From Verrucomicrobiota bacterium (lineage in GTDB: Bacteria; Verrucomicrobiota; Verrucomicrobiia; Chthoniobacterales; UBA10450): a DNA stretch of 30,714 bases. The translations under genes and the position numbers were made by a program. The stretch is taken from contig QHON01000025.1 in the NCBI GenBank assembly GCA_003218815.1, positions 1-30,714 on the forward strand, in the 5' to 3' direction. Position 1 is the first letter of the stretch. Each line of letters starts with the position of its first letter. The notes beneath the pieces were generated by a model. The model had not been told where the DNA came from, did no database searches, and saw only the letters and a list, made by a program, of their open reading frames with translations. Shown piece by piece: positions 15,366 through 22,736 of this stretch.

Positions 15366-16484
15366 ATGAAGCGCGCTCTCGTCACAGGCGGTGCTGGTCT
15401 GATCGGTTCGCATATAGCCGACTTGCTCGTGCGCGAAGGCTGGAAAGTACGCGTCTTGGATAATCTTGAGCCGCAAACGCATCGCCGCGGAAAACCGGCG
15501 TGGATATCGAATCAAGTGGAATTCATTGAAGGCGACCTGCGCGATCGCGAAACAGTCAGCGCCGCGCTCGACAACATCGACATCGTCTTTCACGAGGCTG
15601 CTTACGGCGGATTTATGCCCGAGATCGCGAAATACGTCCATGTCAATTCGCTTGGGACTGCGCAAATGCTCGAGGTCATTCGCGAAAAAAACCTGCCGAC
15701 AAAAAAAATAATCGTCGCGAGCTCGCAAGCCGTTTACAGCGAAGGCGCCGGGATTTGTCCGAAGCACCGCCTGGTTTTCCCAAAGGTTCGACCGATTGAA
15801 CAACTGCGGAGAGGCGATTGGTCTGTGCATTGTCCAATTTGCAATGCCGTCACCGAAAGCGCGGCGACGCCTGAGCACGCCCCAGTAGGCGGGGAAACCG
15901 TTTACGGACTGACGAAGGTTGATCAGGAGAGATTGGTGCTTCTTTGGGGGAAACAGGTCGGTATTCCCACTGTGGCGTTGCGATATTCATGCACCTACGG
16001 ACCGCGGCAATCGATCTTCAATCCTTACACCGGCGTGATCGCGATTTTTTGCACGCGTTTGCTGAACAATCTCCCGCCGGTCCTTTATGAAGATGGTGAG
16101 CAACTACGCGATTTCTGCTTCGTTGAAGATATTGCGCGCGCGAATGTGCTCGCCGCGGAGACGGACAAGCTCGACGGTCTGCCGGTGAACGTCGGCAGCA
16201 GTAGGGGAACGCCGATTCGCGAAATCGCCGAACAACTTTCCGCCGCGCTCCAGATCGATCTCCAACCAGAAGTAAACGGCGAGTTTCGCCCCGGTGAAAT
16301 GCGTCATATTACGAGCGACATCACGCGCATTCGTGGCGTGGGTTACGAGCCGAATATCGATCTTACGACCGGCATCGAGCGTTATCTCGACTGGATTCGC
16401 TTGCAATCCGACGTGCGCGATTATTTCAGCGAAGCGGAAACGATTCTACGCAGCAAAGGCATCGTGCACCGCGCGGTAAATTGA
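15366..16484 (+). CDS. NAD-dependent epimerase/dehydratase, dTDP-L-rhamnose 4-epimerase-like, with Cys/His insert
   Basis: Extended SDR of 372 residues from the ATG at 15366 (MKRALVTGGAGLIGSHIADLL). An upstream in-frame ATG at 15339 overlaps the previous gene and adds only a non-conserved segment. The NAD-binding motif is GGAGLIGS (8-15). The catalytic triad region is SSQAVYS (119-125) and YGLTK (Tyr180, Lys184). Between them is an insert of about 45 residues with CPKH (131-134) and CPIC (156-159), likely a small zinc-binding knuckle. I know this arrangement from actinobacterial proteins annotated as dTDP-L-rhamnose 4-epimerases. A nucleotide-sugar 4-epimerase is the best guess. Its stop overlaps the TTG start of the following GT2 gene. 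Confidence 0.85.
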   Translation: MKRALVTGGAGLIGSHIADLLVREGWKVRVLDNLEPQTHRRGKPAWISNQVEFIEGDLRDRETVSAALDNIDIVFHEAAYGGFMPEIAKYVHVNSLGTAQMLEVIREKNLPTKKIIVASSQAVYSEGAGICPKHRLVFPKVRPIEQLRRGDWSVHCPICNAVTESAATPEHAPVGGETVYGLTKVDQERLVLLWGKQVGIPTVALRYSCTYGPRQSIFNPYTGVIAIFCTRLLNNLPPVLYEDGEQLRDFCFVEDIARANVLAAETDKLDGLPVNVGSSRGTPIREIAEQLSAALQIDLQPEVNGEFRPGEMRHITSDITRIRGVGYEPNIDLTTGIERYLDWIRLQSDVRDYFSEAETILRSKGIVHRAVN

Positions 16485-17173
16485 ACCTTTCGGTCATCAT
16501 TCCAGCGTTGAATGAAGAAGAGTCAATCGTGGGGGTCGTCCGCGCAGTCGCGGCCACAAATGCCCCGAGCGAGATCATCGTTGTTGATAATGGCAGCAGC
16601 GATCGAACGGCCGAGCGAGCGCGCGCCGCGGGCGCGAGGATAATGGCGGAGCCACGACGCGGTTACGGACGCGCCTGTGCTGCTGGCGTTCGCGCTCTTT
16701 CACCCGAATGCGAGATCGTCGTGTTTCTCGACGGCGACGGAAGCGATTGCCCCGAGTTTATGAAGCAGCTTGTCGATCCGATTGCACACGGAACGCACGA
16801 TTTCGTGATTGGCTCGCGCACGCGTGGCCAGCGAGAGACGGGCAGCATGAATTTCCAGCAGATTGTTTCCGGGCGCGTCGCCGGCGCCATTTTACGATTT
16901 CTCTACGGCGTTCGTTATACAGACATGTGTCCGTTTCGTGCCATTCGGCGGGATGCGCTAGCGCGATTGGCTATGCGCGAGCAAACCTACGGTTGGAATC
17001 TTGAAATGCAGATGCGTGCAGCGCGAGTGGGTTTGCGTATTCTTGAAGTTCCGGTCGACCATCGACGTCGCGTCGGCGGCGAGTCCAAGGTGTCTGGCAC
17101 TCTCCGCGGGACGTTTGTCGCGGGCGCTCGCATCATCGCGACGTTGCTGCGGATTGCGTTCGCGAAATTGTAG
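16481..17173 (+). CDS. Glycosyltransferase family 2 (polyprenyl-phosphate sugar transferase-like)
   Basis: 230 residues with a single GT-A domain and no C-terminal membrane helices. Motifs: LSVIIPALNEEESIVGVV (3-20), IIVVDNGSSDRTAERA (32-47), the metal-binding FLDGDGSD (82-89), then DFVIGSRTRG and GWNLEMQMRAARVGLRILEVPVDHRRRVGGESKVSG, which is characteristic of dolichyl/polyprenyl-phosphate mannose or glucose synthases. The start is TTG, overlapping the SDR stop as TTGA, which implies coupling. It probably charges a lipid carrier at the cytoplasmic face of the membrane. The sugar donor is unknown, but may be the product of the adjacent epimerase. Confidence 0.88.
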   Translation: MNLSVIIPALNEEESIVGVVRAVAATNAPSEIIVVDNGSSDRTAERARAAGARIMAEPRRGYGRACAAGVRALSPECEIVVFLDGDGSDCPEFMKQLVDPIAHGTHDFVIGSRTRGQRETGSMNFQQIVSGRVAGAILRFLYGVRYTDMCPFRAIRRDALARLAMREQTYGWNLEMQMRAARVGLRILEVPVDHRRRVGGESKVSGTLRGTFVAGARIIATLLRIAFAKL

Positions 17174-17240
17174 CGGCGGTCGCCGAGCCGAATATCCAGA
17201 CGCTTGGCACAAATGCCTCAACAAAGCATAATGACCGCCA

Positions 17241-18800
17241 ATGATGAGCAGAACCAAAGGGCTCTCGGCGGGTTTGCTGGCTGGCTTGGTCGCGGCGGTC
17301 GCCATGACTGTGACTATGCTGTTGCTCGCGTGTGTGGGCATCGCAACGCCGCTCGTGATTATTGGAGATCGGCTCTCGGTTTTTATTTCGCCGGGACCGT
17401 TTCTTTCGCTCATGGGAAAAGTGGGCGGCTACAATCATCTGAAACAGCTCGGCGTCGGATCGACAATCGCCGGTCAGCTTTTTGTCGGCGCAATTGCCGG
17501 AACAATTTTCGGCTTGTTCGTAAGACGCAACTTCCGCCTGCGTGCTACGGTTGCGACAATCAGCATTTTTGTGCTGTTGCCGATTATCTCGGCCGCAATC
17601 GCACTTTGGCCGGTGCTCGGAACCAATTATCGTGGATTGCCGATCGACGCCGCGCGGTTGGTCACGCTCATTGGCTTGGTGCTTTGTTTTTTTGTTTTCG
17701 AGCGAACGCTCGTTGCCGGATTTCATTTTCTCATTCGGGCAAGATCGGAAGGCGAAGATCGAGAATTTAGTCCCGCGATCGGACGGCGCGCGCTGGTTCT
17801 GGGTGGACTTGGCTTGCTCATTGCGGGAGGCGGCGGAGCGGTGCTGCGCAAACTTTATCGCGCAGCCACCTTCAGTTACGACGGCACGCAATACAAAGGT
17901 GGAATCGTTCAGCCTATTACGCCTAACGAGTCATTTTATTGCGTGACCAAGAACATAGTCGATCCTCGCGTTAACGTTAATCTTTGGCATTTGGAAGTCA
18001 CCGGTCTCGTCCAAAATTCCGCCACTTATCGTTTTCAAGATTTGCAGGGCTTTACGGCGGTAGAGCAGGAAACGACGTTGATGTGCATCAGTAATGGGCT
18101 CGACGCTGGATTGATCAGCAACGCCGTTTGGAAAGGCGTGCCGCTGCATGACCTGCTCGACCCTGCGGTGCCGGTTTCCAATGCCGCTAGAGTCCGTCTA
18201 TGGGGCGTCGATAATTACAGCGACACGATTCCGCTCGAGAAAGCCATGGATGCGACCACGCTTGTCGCCTACGAAATGAACGGTGCCCCGCTGCCGCATC
18301 GGCACGGTTATCCGGCGCGTGTCGTGGTGCCCGGCTATTTTGGAGAAAAGCACGTGAAGTGGCTCACGCGAATCGAGGTCGCGCCAGCGGAGGCAAAAGG
18401 ATTTTACGAAACCCAAGGCTGGGGTCCGGACTTCATTGTCCCAACGCGTTCCCGCATCGATGGACCGGATCACGAATCGTCGTTTTTTCTCAGTAAACTT
18501 GCGGGTCCCATCGAAGTGAAAGGCATCGCGTTTGGTGGCGATCGCGGCATCTCGCGGGTCGAGCTCAGTTTTGATGACGGAAAAACGTGGGATGAAGCCA
18601 GCATTTACTATGCCGGGAGCGATCTCGCATGGTCGCTCTGGAAGGCATCCAACGGCTGGACTCCTAAACAACCCGGAGATTACACGCTAGTGGTTCGCGC
18701 GACCGACGGCGAAGGCGACGTCCAAGAGTGGGAATCAGACCGCAGTCCGTTCTCCGGCGCCACCGGCTTTCACAAGATCGTTGTCCACGTCACGGCATAA
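17241..18800 (+). CDS. Membrane-anchored molybdopterin-dependent oxidoreductase (sulfite oxidase-type)
   Basis: 519 residues. The N-terminal part has about four transmembrane segments (about 9-42, 74-96, 103-123, 140-164). A fifth (about 184-200) follows a twin-arginine pair in IGRRALVLGG, resembling an internal Tat-type anchor. The molybdopterin domain (about 215-385) holds the expected Mo-ligand cysteine in TTLMCISNGLDAGLISNAVWKGVPL (Cys282), plus HRHGYPARVVVPGYFG and EKHVKWLTRIEV. A C-terminal Mo-co dimerisation domain (about 415-519) has GIAFGGDRGISRVELSFDDGKTW. The catalytic domain should face the periplasm. The substrate is unknown. The gene starts 67 bp after the GT2 gene and ends the block. 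Confidence 0.9.
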   Translation: MMSRTKGLSAGLLAGLVAAVAMTVTMLLLACVGIATPLVIIGDRLSVFISPGPFLSLMGKVGGYNHLKQLGVGSTIAGQLFVGAIAGTIFGLFVRRNFRLRATVATISIFVLLPIISAAIALWPVLGTNYRGLPIDAARLVTLIGLVLCFFVFERTLVAGFHFLIRARSEGEDREFSPAIGRRALVLGGLGLLIAGGGGAVLRKLYRAATFSYDGTQYKGGIVQPITPNESFYCVTKNIVDPRVNVNLWHLEVTGLVQNSATYRFQDLQGFTAVEQETTLMCISNGLDAGLISNAVWKGVPLHDLLDPAVPVSNAARVRLWGVDNYSDTIPLEKAMDATTLVAYEMNGAPLPHRHGYPARVVVPGYFGEKHVKWLTRIEVAPAEAKGFYETQGWGPDFIVPTRSRIDGPDHESSFFLSKLAGPIEVKGIAFGGDRGISRVELSFDDGKTWDEASIYYAGSDLAWSLWKASNGWTPKQPGDYTLVVRATDGEGDVQEWESDRSPFSGATGFHKIVVHVTA

Positions 18801-18831
18801 AGCAGCCGTAAGGACACAACCGCCGCTGCAA

Positions 18832-19686
18832 TCACTTTTGGCAACGCGGACACCAGGCAGTGATACGTCCGCCAATCGTTGCGTGCCGTAGCGGCGTTCG
18901 ATGGCGCGGGCAAATTCCGTCGCGTTTCCATTTCTGATGAATGAGCCAGGTGCGCGGCGGATCGGAAAAATTTTTGCCCAGCGTTTGCAGTGACTTGCGC
19001 ACGACAAATTTTGTCGCTCGGAAAATGGCAGCGTGTTCACGACCGGTTAATTTTCCGGTCCGCTTTGAGGGCAAAATCTTGGCACGCCACAAAATTTCAT
19101 CAGCCATCCAATTACCGATTCCCGAGAAGCCCGGTTGCATGAGCAAAACGGCCTTGATCGGCGCCTTCCGATGTCGATCTAAGAATTGACCCACGAATTT
19201 TCGATCGAACTCCGGCGAAATTATCTCGGGAATGTCGCTCTTCCACCAATCGGGCTCATCCAGCCCTTGGTGAAAGCGCAGACGACCAAATTGTCGCGAG
19301 TCGGTGAAGACCAGCGCGCGTTTACGTTGATACAAAGTGAGGTGGTCGTGTTTGCCAGGGCTAAAATTCGCCGATTCGACGCGGATTTTACCAGTCATGC
19401 CGAGATGAATCCCAAGCCAGTTGTCGCCGGAAAATCGAAACAACATTCGTTTACCGCGTACGCCCGAATCCAACAACTTTTCGCCGATAAGATCCTCCTG
19501 AAGAGAGCGCGTGTTCGTTCCGCGAAAAACGCGGTTCCGCGGATGCAGGCTGAGATCGACAATTTCGTCGCCACGAGCGGGATTCCATTGCTTACGATAC
19601 CACAACCCTGTTGTCGACCCGCCGCACAGATCCCTACAGTGAACAGTACTGTGTTCCGGCTTGCGCCGTGTGCTAGGTTTATTCAT
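18832..19686 (-). CDS. Formamidopyrimidine-DNA glycosylase (Fpg/MutM)-like protein lacking the catalytic N-terminus
   Basis: From about codon 29 the frame matches a verrucomicrobial-style Fpg: WYRKQWNPARGDEI, HPRNRVFRGTN, LGIHLGMTGKIRV, TDSRQFGRLRF, PIKAVLLMQPGFSGIGNWMADEILWRAKI and a C-terminal zinc finger ICPRHRTPLRHATIGGRITAWCPRCQ (CxxH in place of the first CxxC). The family must begin Met-Pro-Glu-Leu-(Pro/Ala)-Glu-Val-Glu, where Pro and Glu are the catalytic residues. Here the roughly 8 residues expected before WYRKQW are replaced by MNKPSTRR...CGGSTTGL, and no other frame in the 80 bp up to trxB encodes the motif. No good start codon with a ribosome site exists. It may be a recent pseudogene or a non-catalytic protein; the ATG at 19686 shares CATG with the trxB start. 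Confidence 0.6.
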   Translation of the reverse strand: MNKPSTRRKPEHSTVHCRDLCGGSTTGLWYRKQWNPARGDEIVDLSLHPRNRVFRGTNTRSLQEDLIGEKLLDSGVRGKRMLFRFSGDNWLGIHLGMTGKIRVESANFSPGKHDHLTLYQRKRALVFTDSRQFGRLRFHQGLDEPDWWKSDIPEIISPEFDRKFVGQFLDRHRKAPIKAVLLMQPGFSGIGNWMADEILWRAKILPSKRTGKLTGREHAAIFRATKFVVRKSLQTLGKNFSDPPRTWLIHQKWKRDGICPRHRTPLRHATIGGRITAWCPRCQK

Positions 19687-20614
19687 GGAGAAAGTAATCA
19701 TTGTGGGCAGCGGCTGCGCCGGGCTGACGGCGGCGATTTACGCCTCGCGCGCCAACCTTAGTCCACTCGTGCTCGAAGGCCGGCAACCTGGTGGTCAACT
19801 CTCCACGACGACGCTCGTTGAAAATTACCCGGGCTTTCCGGACGGAATTGACGGGCCGCAGCTCATCCTGAACATGCACAAACAAGCAGAACAATTCGGC
19901 GCGCGCTTTTCTTACGCCGAAGTGACGGATTTTGAGCCCAGGAACAGTCACGTTCGCATCAAAGCTGATGACGAATGGCTGGAGACGCAGGCACTCATTA
20001 TCGCCAGTGGAGCTTCCGCGCGGTACTTGGGCCTCGAAAACGAGGAGAAATTGATCGGACACGGTCTCACTTCGTGTGCAACCTGCGATGGTGCATTTTA
20101 CAAGAATGTGCCCGTATGCGTGGTCGGTGGCGGCGATTCAGCCGCCGAGGAATCGCTTTTTCTCACCCGTTTTGCATCAAAAGTTTATTTGATTCATCGG
20201 CGCGACACAATGCGCGCTTCCAAGATCATGGCCGACCGCGTTTTCGCGAACAAAAAGATCGAGCCCATCTGGAATACAGTTGTGACAAAATATATTCCAG
20301 ATGAAAAAGGTGAGATGCGAGCAGTACGTTTGCGAAATGTGCAAACAAACGAGGAACGCGAGTTACCTGTAGCCTGCGTGTTCGTCGCCATCGGTCACGA
20401 TCCCAACACCAGAGCGTTCGCTGGAAAACTTGACGCCGACCCAGAAGGTTATTTGATCGCGAAAAATTTGGCCGAGAGCAAACACCCCGGTGTTTTTATC
20501 GCCGGCGATGTGGCAGACCGCGTCTACAGACAAGCAGTTACTGCGGCTGGCACAGGCTGCGCAGCGGCCATGGATGCGGAGCGTTACTTAAGCGAACTGG
20601 AATCGCGCGCCTGA
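19685..20614 (+). CDS. trxB: Thioredoxin-disulfide reductase
   Basis: FAD/NADPH flavoenzyme that reduces thioredoxin, 309 residues (low-molecular-weight type). The ATG at 19685 is chosen because MEKVIIVGSGCAGLTAAIYASRA starts directly at the FAD fold. The redox-active pair is Cys131/Cys134 in SCATCDGAFYK. NADPH-binding VVGGGDSAAEE follows at about 146-156 with the HRRD segment. The C-terminal FAD motif is GVFIAGDVADRVYRQAVTAAGTGCAAAMDAERYL. It is divergent from the Fpg-like remnant and is followed 25 bp later by a GT4 gene. Confidence 0.96.
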   Translation: MEKVIIVGSGCAGLTAAIYASRANLSPLVLEGRQPGGQLSTTTLVENYPGFPDGIDGPQLILNMHKQAEQFGARFSYAEVTDFEPRNSHVRIKADDEWLETQALIIASGASARYLGLENEEKLIGHGLTSCATCDGAFYKNVPVCVVGGGDSAAEESLFLTRFASKVYLIHRRDTMRASKIMADRVFANKKIEPIWNTVVTKYIPDEKGEMRAVRLRNVQTNEERELPVACVFVAIGHDPNTRAFAGKLDADPEGYLIAKNLAESKHPGVFIAGDVADRVYRQAVTAAGTGCAAAMDAERYLSELESRA

Positions 20615-20639
20615 CAATTTTCTTAGGCGATTTTCGAGG

Positions 20640-21830
20640 GTGAAGATTTGCGATCTGACTCAGTTCTATTCGCCGCTGAGTGGCGGTGTGAAACGTTACG
20701 TTCACGAAAAGATCGCGTACATCGGCAAGCACTCACCGGCGACCGAACACATCCTCATTGTTCCTGGGTCGAAAACGCAGATGACCTGCAACGGCCGATC
20801 GCGCATTTATTCGATTCGCTCCCCGCTGCTTTCGCGCACATCGCGGTATCGGGCGCTTCTGAACCTGCGCGCCCTCGAAGAAATTCTCGAACAGGAACGG
20901 CCTGATATCATCGAATCGAGCGATCCGTACCAAGTGGGTTGGAAAGCGATCGCCATCGGCCGTTCCCAGAAAATTCCGGTCATCGGCTTTTATCATTCGC
21001 ATTTCCCAGAAGCATACTTGCGCGGCAGCATTAAATTTCTCGGCAAGCGTGGGACGCATCGCGCAATGAAGTTGACGCGCAGTTATGTGCGCAAGCTATA
21101 TAATCAATTTCAGGTCACGCTGGTACCCTCGGAACTGTTGGCCGACGTTCTCTCTGACTGGGGCGTGCGCAACGTGCGCGCCGTTCGCCTCGGCGTAAAC
21201 ATCGACATCTTCAAACCGACGCCAGATGATAGAGACACGACGCGCGAGTCGCTAGGCGTTAACCGAAATCAGAAGTTGCTTCTGTACGTCGGCCGGTTGG
21301 CCAGGGAAAAGAACACCAAAACGTTGTTTCGCAGTTTCGATCTCTTGTACCGGCGGCGGCGAAACGACTTTCACCTGCTTATAATCGGGGACGGACCGCA
21401 GCGCCATCAGGTTCGAGAGTTGCAGCGGCGCACCGGAAATGTCTCATGGATTCAATATTGCACCGACTCGGCTGATCTTGCGCGCTATTATCGCGCGGCC
21501 GATCTGTTCGTTCACCCGGGCGTTCAGGAAACATTTGGCCTTGTCGCGCTGGAAAGTCAGGCCTGCGGCACGCCCGTGGTGGGAATTCACGGCAGTTACA
21601 TGGACCGGATTATTTATCATGGGCAGGAATCTTGGGCGCGTGAAAACACCGCGGCGGCTCTCGCCGAAGCGATCGAGGCATTGAGCGCGCAAAAACTGCA
21701 GATGCTGGGCAGCACTGCAGCGCAATATGCGGGGGCAGACTACGCGTGGCCGTGCGTGTTTAAGCAGTTTTTTTGTATTTACCGCGAGGTCTGCTCCGGT
21801 TACACAGGAACATCAACGAATGAAGAGTGA
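20640..21830 (+). CDS. Glycosyltransferase family 4 (GT-B fold)
   Basis: 396 residues, retaining GT4-type transferase in the cytoplasm or at the membrane face. The GTG start follows GAGG closely. The N-terminal half contains the glycine loop FYSPLSGGVKRYVHEK and GFYHSHFPEAYLRG. The C-terminal half has KLLLYVGRLAREKNTKTL, LLIIGDGPQR, the catalytic EX7E (Glu297 and Glu305, in ETFGLVALESQACGTPVVG) and sugar-nucleotide contacts. The acceptor is unknown; lipid-linked mannosyl- or glucosyltransfer is plausible. Its 3' end overlaps the GNAT gene by 11 bp. Confidence 0.9.
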   Translation: MKICDLTQFYSPLSGGVKRYVHEKIAYIGKHSPATEHILIVPGSKTQMTCNGRSRIYSIRSPLLSRTSRYRALLNLRALEEILEQERPDIIESSDPYQVGWKAIAIGRSQKIPVIGFYHSHFPEAYLRGSIKFLGKRGTHRAMKLTRSYVRKLYNQFQVTLVPSELLADVLSDWGVRNVRAVRLGVNIDIFKPTPDDRDTTRESLGVNRNQKLLLYVGRLAREKNTKTLFRSFDLLYRRRRNDFHLLIIGDGPQRHQVRELQRRTGNVSWIQYCTDSADLARYYRAADLFVHPGVQETFGLVALESQACGTPVVGIHGSYMDRIIYHGQESWARENTAAALAEAIEALSAQKLQMLGSTAAQYAGADYAWPCVFKQFFCIYREVCSGYTGTSTNEE

Positions 21831-22542
21831 GAGATCATTTACAATCCGAAGCTATCGCGATGGCGATCGCGCCGCTGTCCGACGCCTGTGCTGCCAAACT
21901 GGGTTCCTCGGCGAACCGATCGATCCCGTTTATGAAGATCGACAATTGTTCGCCGATTTTCTTACGACTTACTATACTGACCACGAACCCGAATCATGTT
22001 TTCTCCTGGAAGTGGACGGCGAGATCCGGGGTTATCTCCTCGGTTCGCGCAAGCCCCTGCGGAATCAGATCTACGCGTTCTATCAAAACGTTTGGCTCTT
22101 TTTTCGCGCGCTTACGCGCTACTTTCGGTACAATGCACGGTCGCGACGCTTCATCCGTTGGACGCTCGTGCACGGTTGGCGCGAAGTGCCAGCCGCACCG
22201 CGCCGCGTTCCGCATTTTCACATTAATCTGCTCCCGGATGCGCGCAGAGTTTCGACGACGCGGGCGCTGATGAGCGCGTATCTAAGTTATCTTTACCGCG
22301 CGGGTGAGAAACGTGTTTACGGACAGATCGTCACGTTTGAAAGCCGTCGCGGCGAAAAGATGTTCGAGCGCTATGGCTTCAAGGTTTTGAATCGGGCCGA
22401 GATCACAAAGTACAAAGCCTTCTATCCAGAATCGGTTTATTTGAGCACGGTGATCAAGAATCTGGAAACTGCCGAACCGCTTTCAGCCTACGCGCGCGCA
22501 CCCGTTCGTGAGATCGACAACTTGTTGAGGAAAGCCTTGTAA
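21820..22542 (+). CDS. GNAT-family N-acetyltransferase
   Basis: About 240 residues. The ATG at 21820 (MKSERSFTIRSYRDGDRAAVRRL) is preferred over an in-frame start at 21727 that lies deep inside the GT4 gene. The GNAT fold is seen in the N-terminal IRSYRDGDRAAVRRLCCQTGF, the strand ESCFLLEVDGEIRGYLLGSRK, and the C-terminal RVYGQIVTFESRRGEKMFERYGFKVLNR. A basic, aromatic insert (about 85-145) separates the halves. The acetyl acceptor is unknown. Coupling to the GT4 gene suggests a sugar or glycolipid substrate, but this is inference. Confidence 0.8.
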   Translation: MKSERSFTIRSYRDGDRAAVRRLCCQTGFLGEPIDPVYEDRQLFADFLTTYYTDHEPESCFLLEVDGEIRGYLLGSRKPLRNQIYAFYQNVWLFFRALTRYFRYNARSRRFIRWTLVHGWREVPAAPRRVPHFHINLLPDARRVSTTRALMSAYLSYLYRAGEKRVYGQIVTFESRRGEKMFERYGFKVLNRAEITKYKAFYPESVYLSTVIKNLETAEPLSAYARAPVREIDNLLRKAL

Positions 22543-22564
22543 GCTAAACTGCGCGGTCTTCCTT

Positions 22565-22637
22565 GCCGGCATAGCTCAGTTGGTAGAGCAGCTGATTTGT
22601 AATCAGCAGGTCGTCGGTTCGAATCCGACTGCCGGCT
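22565..22637 (+). tRNA. tRNA-Thr (anticodon UGU)
   Basis: A complete 73-nt cloverleaf. The acceptor stem GCCGGCA pairs with TGCCGGC and the discriminator is T. The D-arm is GCTC..GAGC. The anticodon stem GCTGA/TCAGC encloses the loop TTTGTAA, giving anticodon TGT. The T-arm contains GGTTCGAATCC. The 3' CCA is not encoded. It lies 22 bp after the GNAT gene. Confidence 0.97.
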
Positions 22638-22736
22638 CCCTCTAGAAACGTTCAGTTGGGACGAACAAGAAATTTTTGCTTTGGACACTTCTTGGACAGT
22701 TTTTTCAATTCCAAATCCTGGACGATACGGGCGTAA

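Noticed and set aside
17133..17891. Minus-strand open frame of 252 codons opposite the molybdoenzyme N-terminus
   Set aside because: Rich in Arg, Asn, Gln and Ser with no motif; the opposite strand encodes clear membrane helices and the Mo domain.
19643..19652. ACAGTACTGT palindrome between the Fpg-like gene and trxB, considered as a LexA/SOS box
   Set aside because: Spacing and half-sites do not fit the LexA boxes I know (CTGT-N8-ACAG or GAAC-N4-GTTC), and a 10-bp palindrome is common by chance.
22488..22688. Minus-strand open frame of about 66 residues across the tRNA-Thr gene
   Set aside because: It reads the antisense of the tRNA (SDSNRRPADYKSAALPTEL-type string), a well-known spurious translation.
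22681..22698. Direct repeat TTGGACA x2 between the tRNA and the glucan synthase gene, considered as a regulator site
   Set aside because: Two 7-bp copies downstream of both genes' 3' ends have no obvious regulatory position and can arise by chance.
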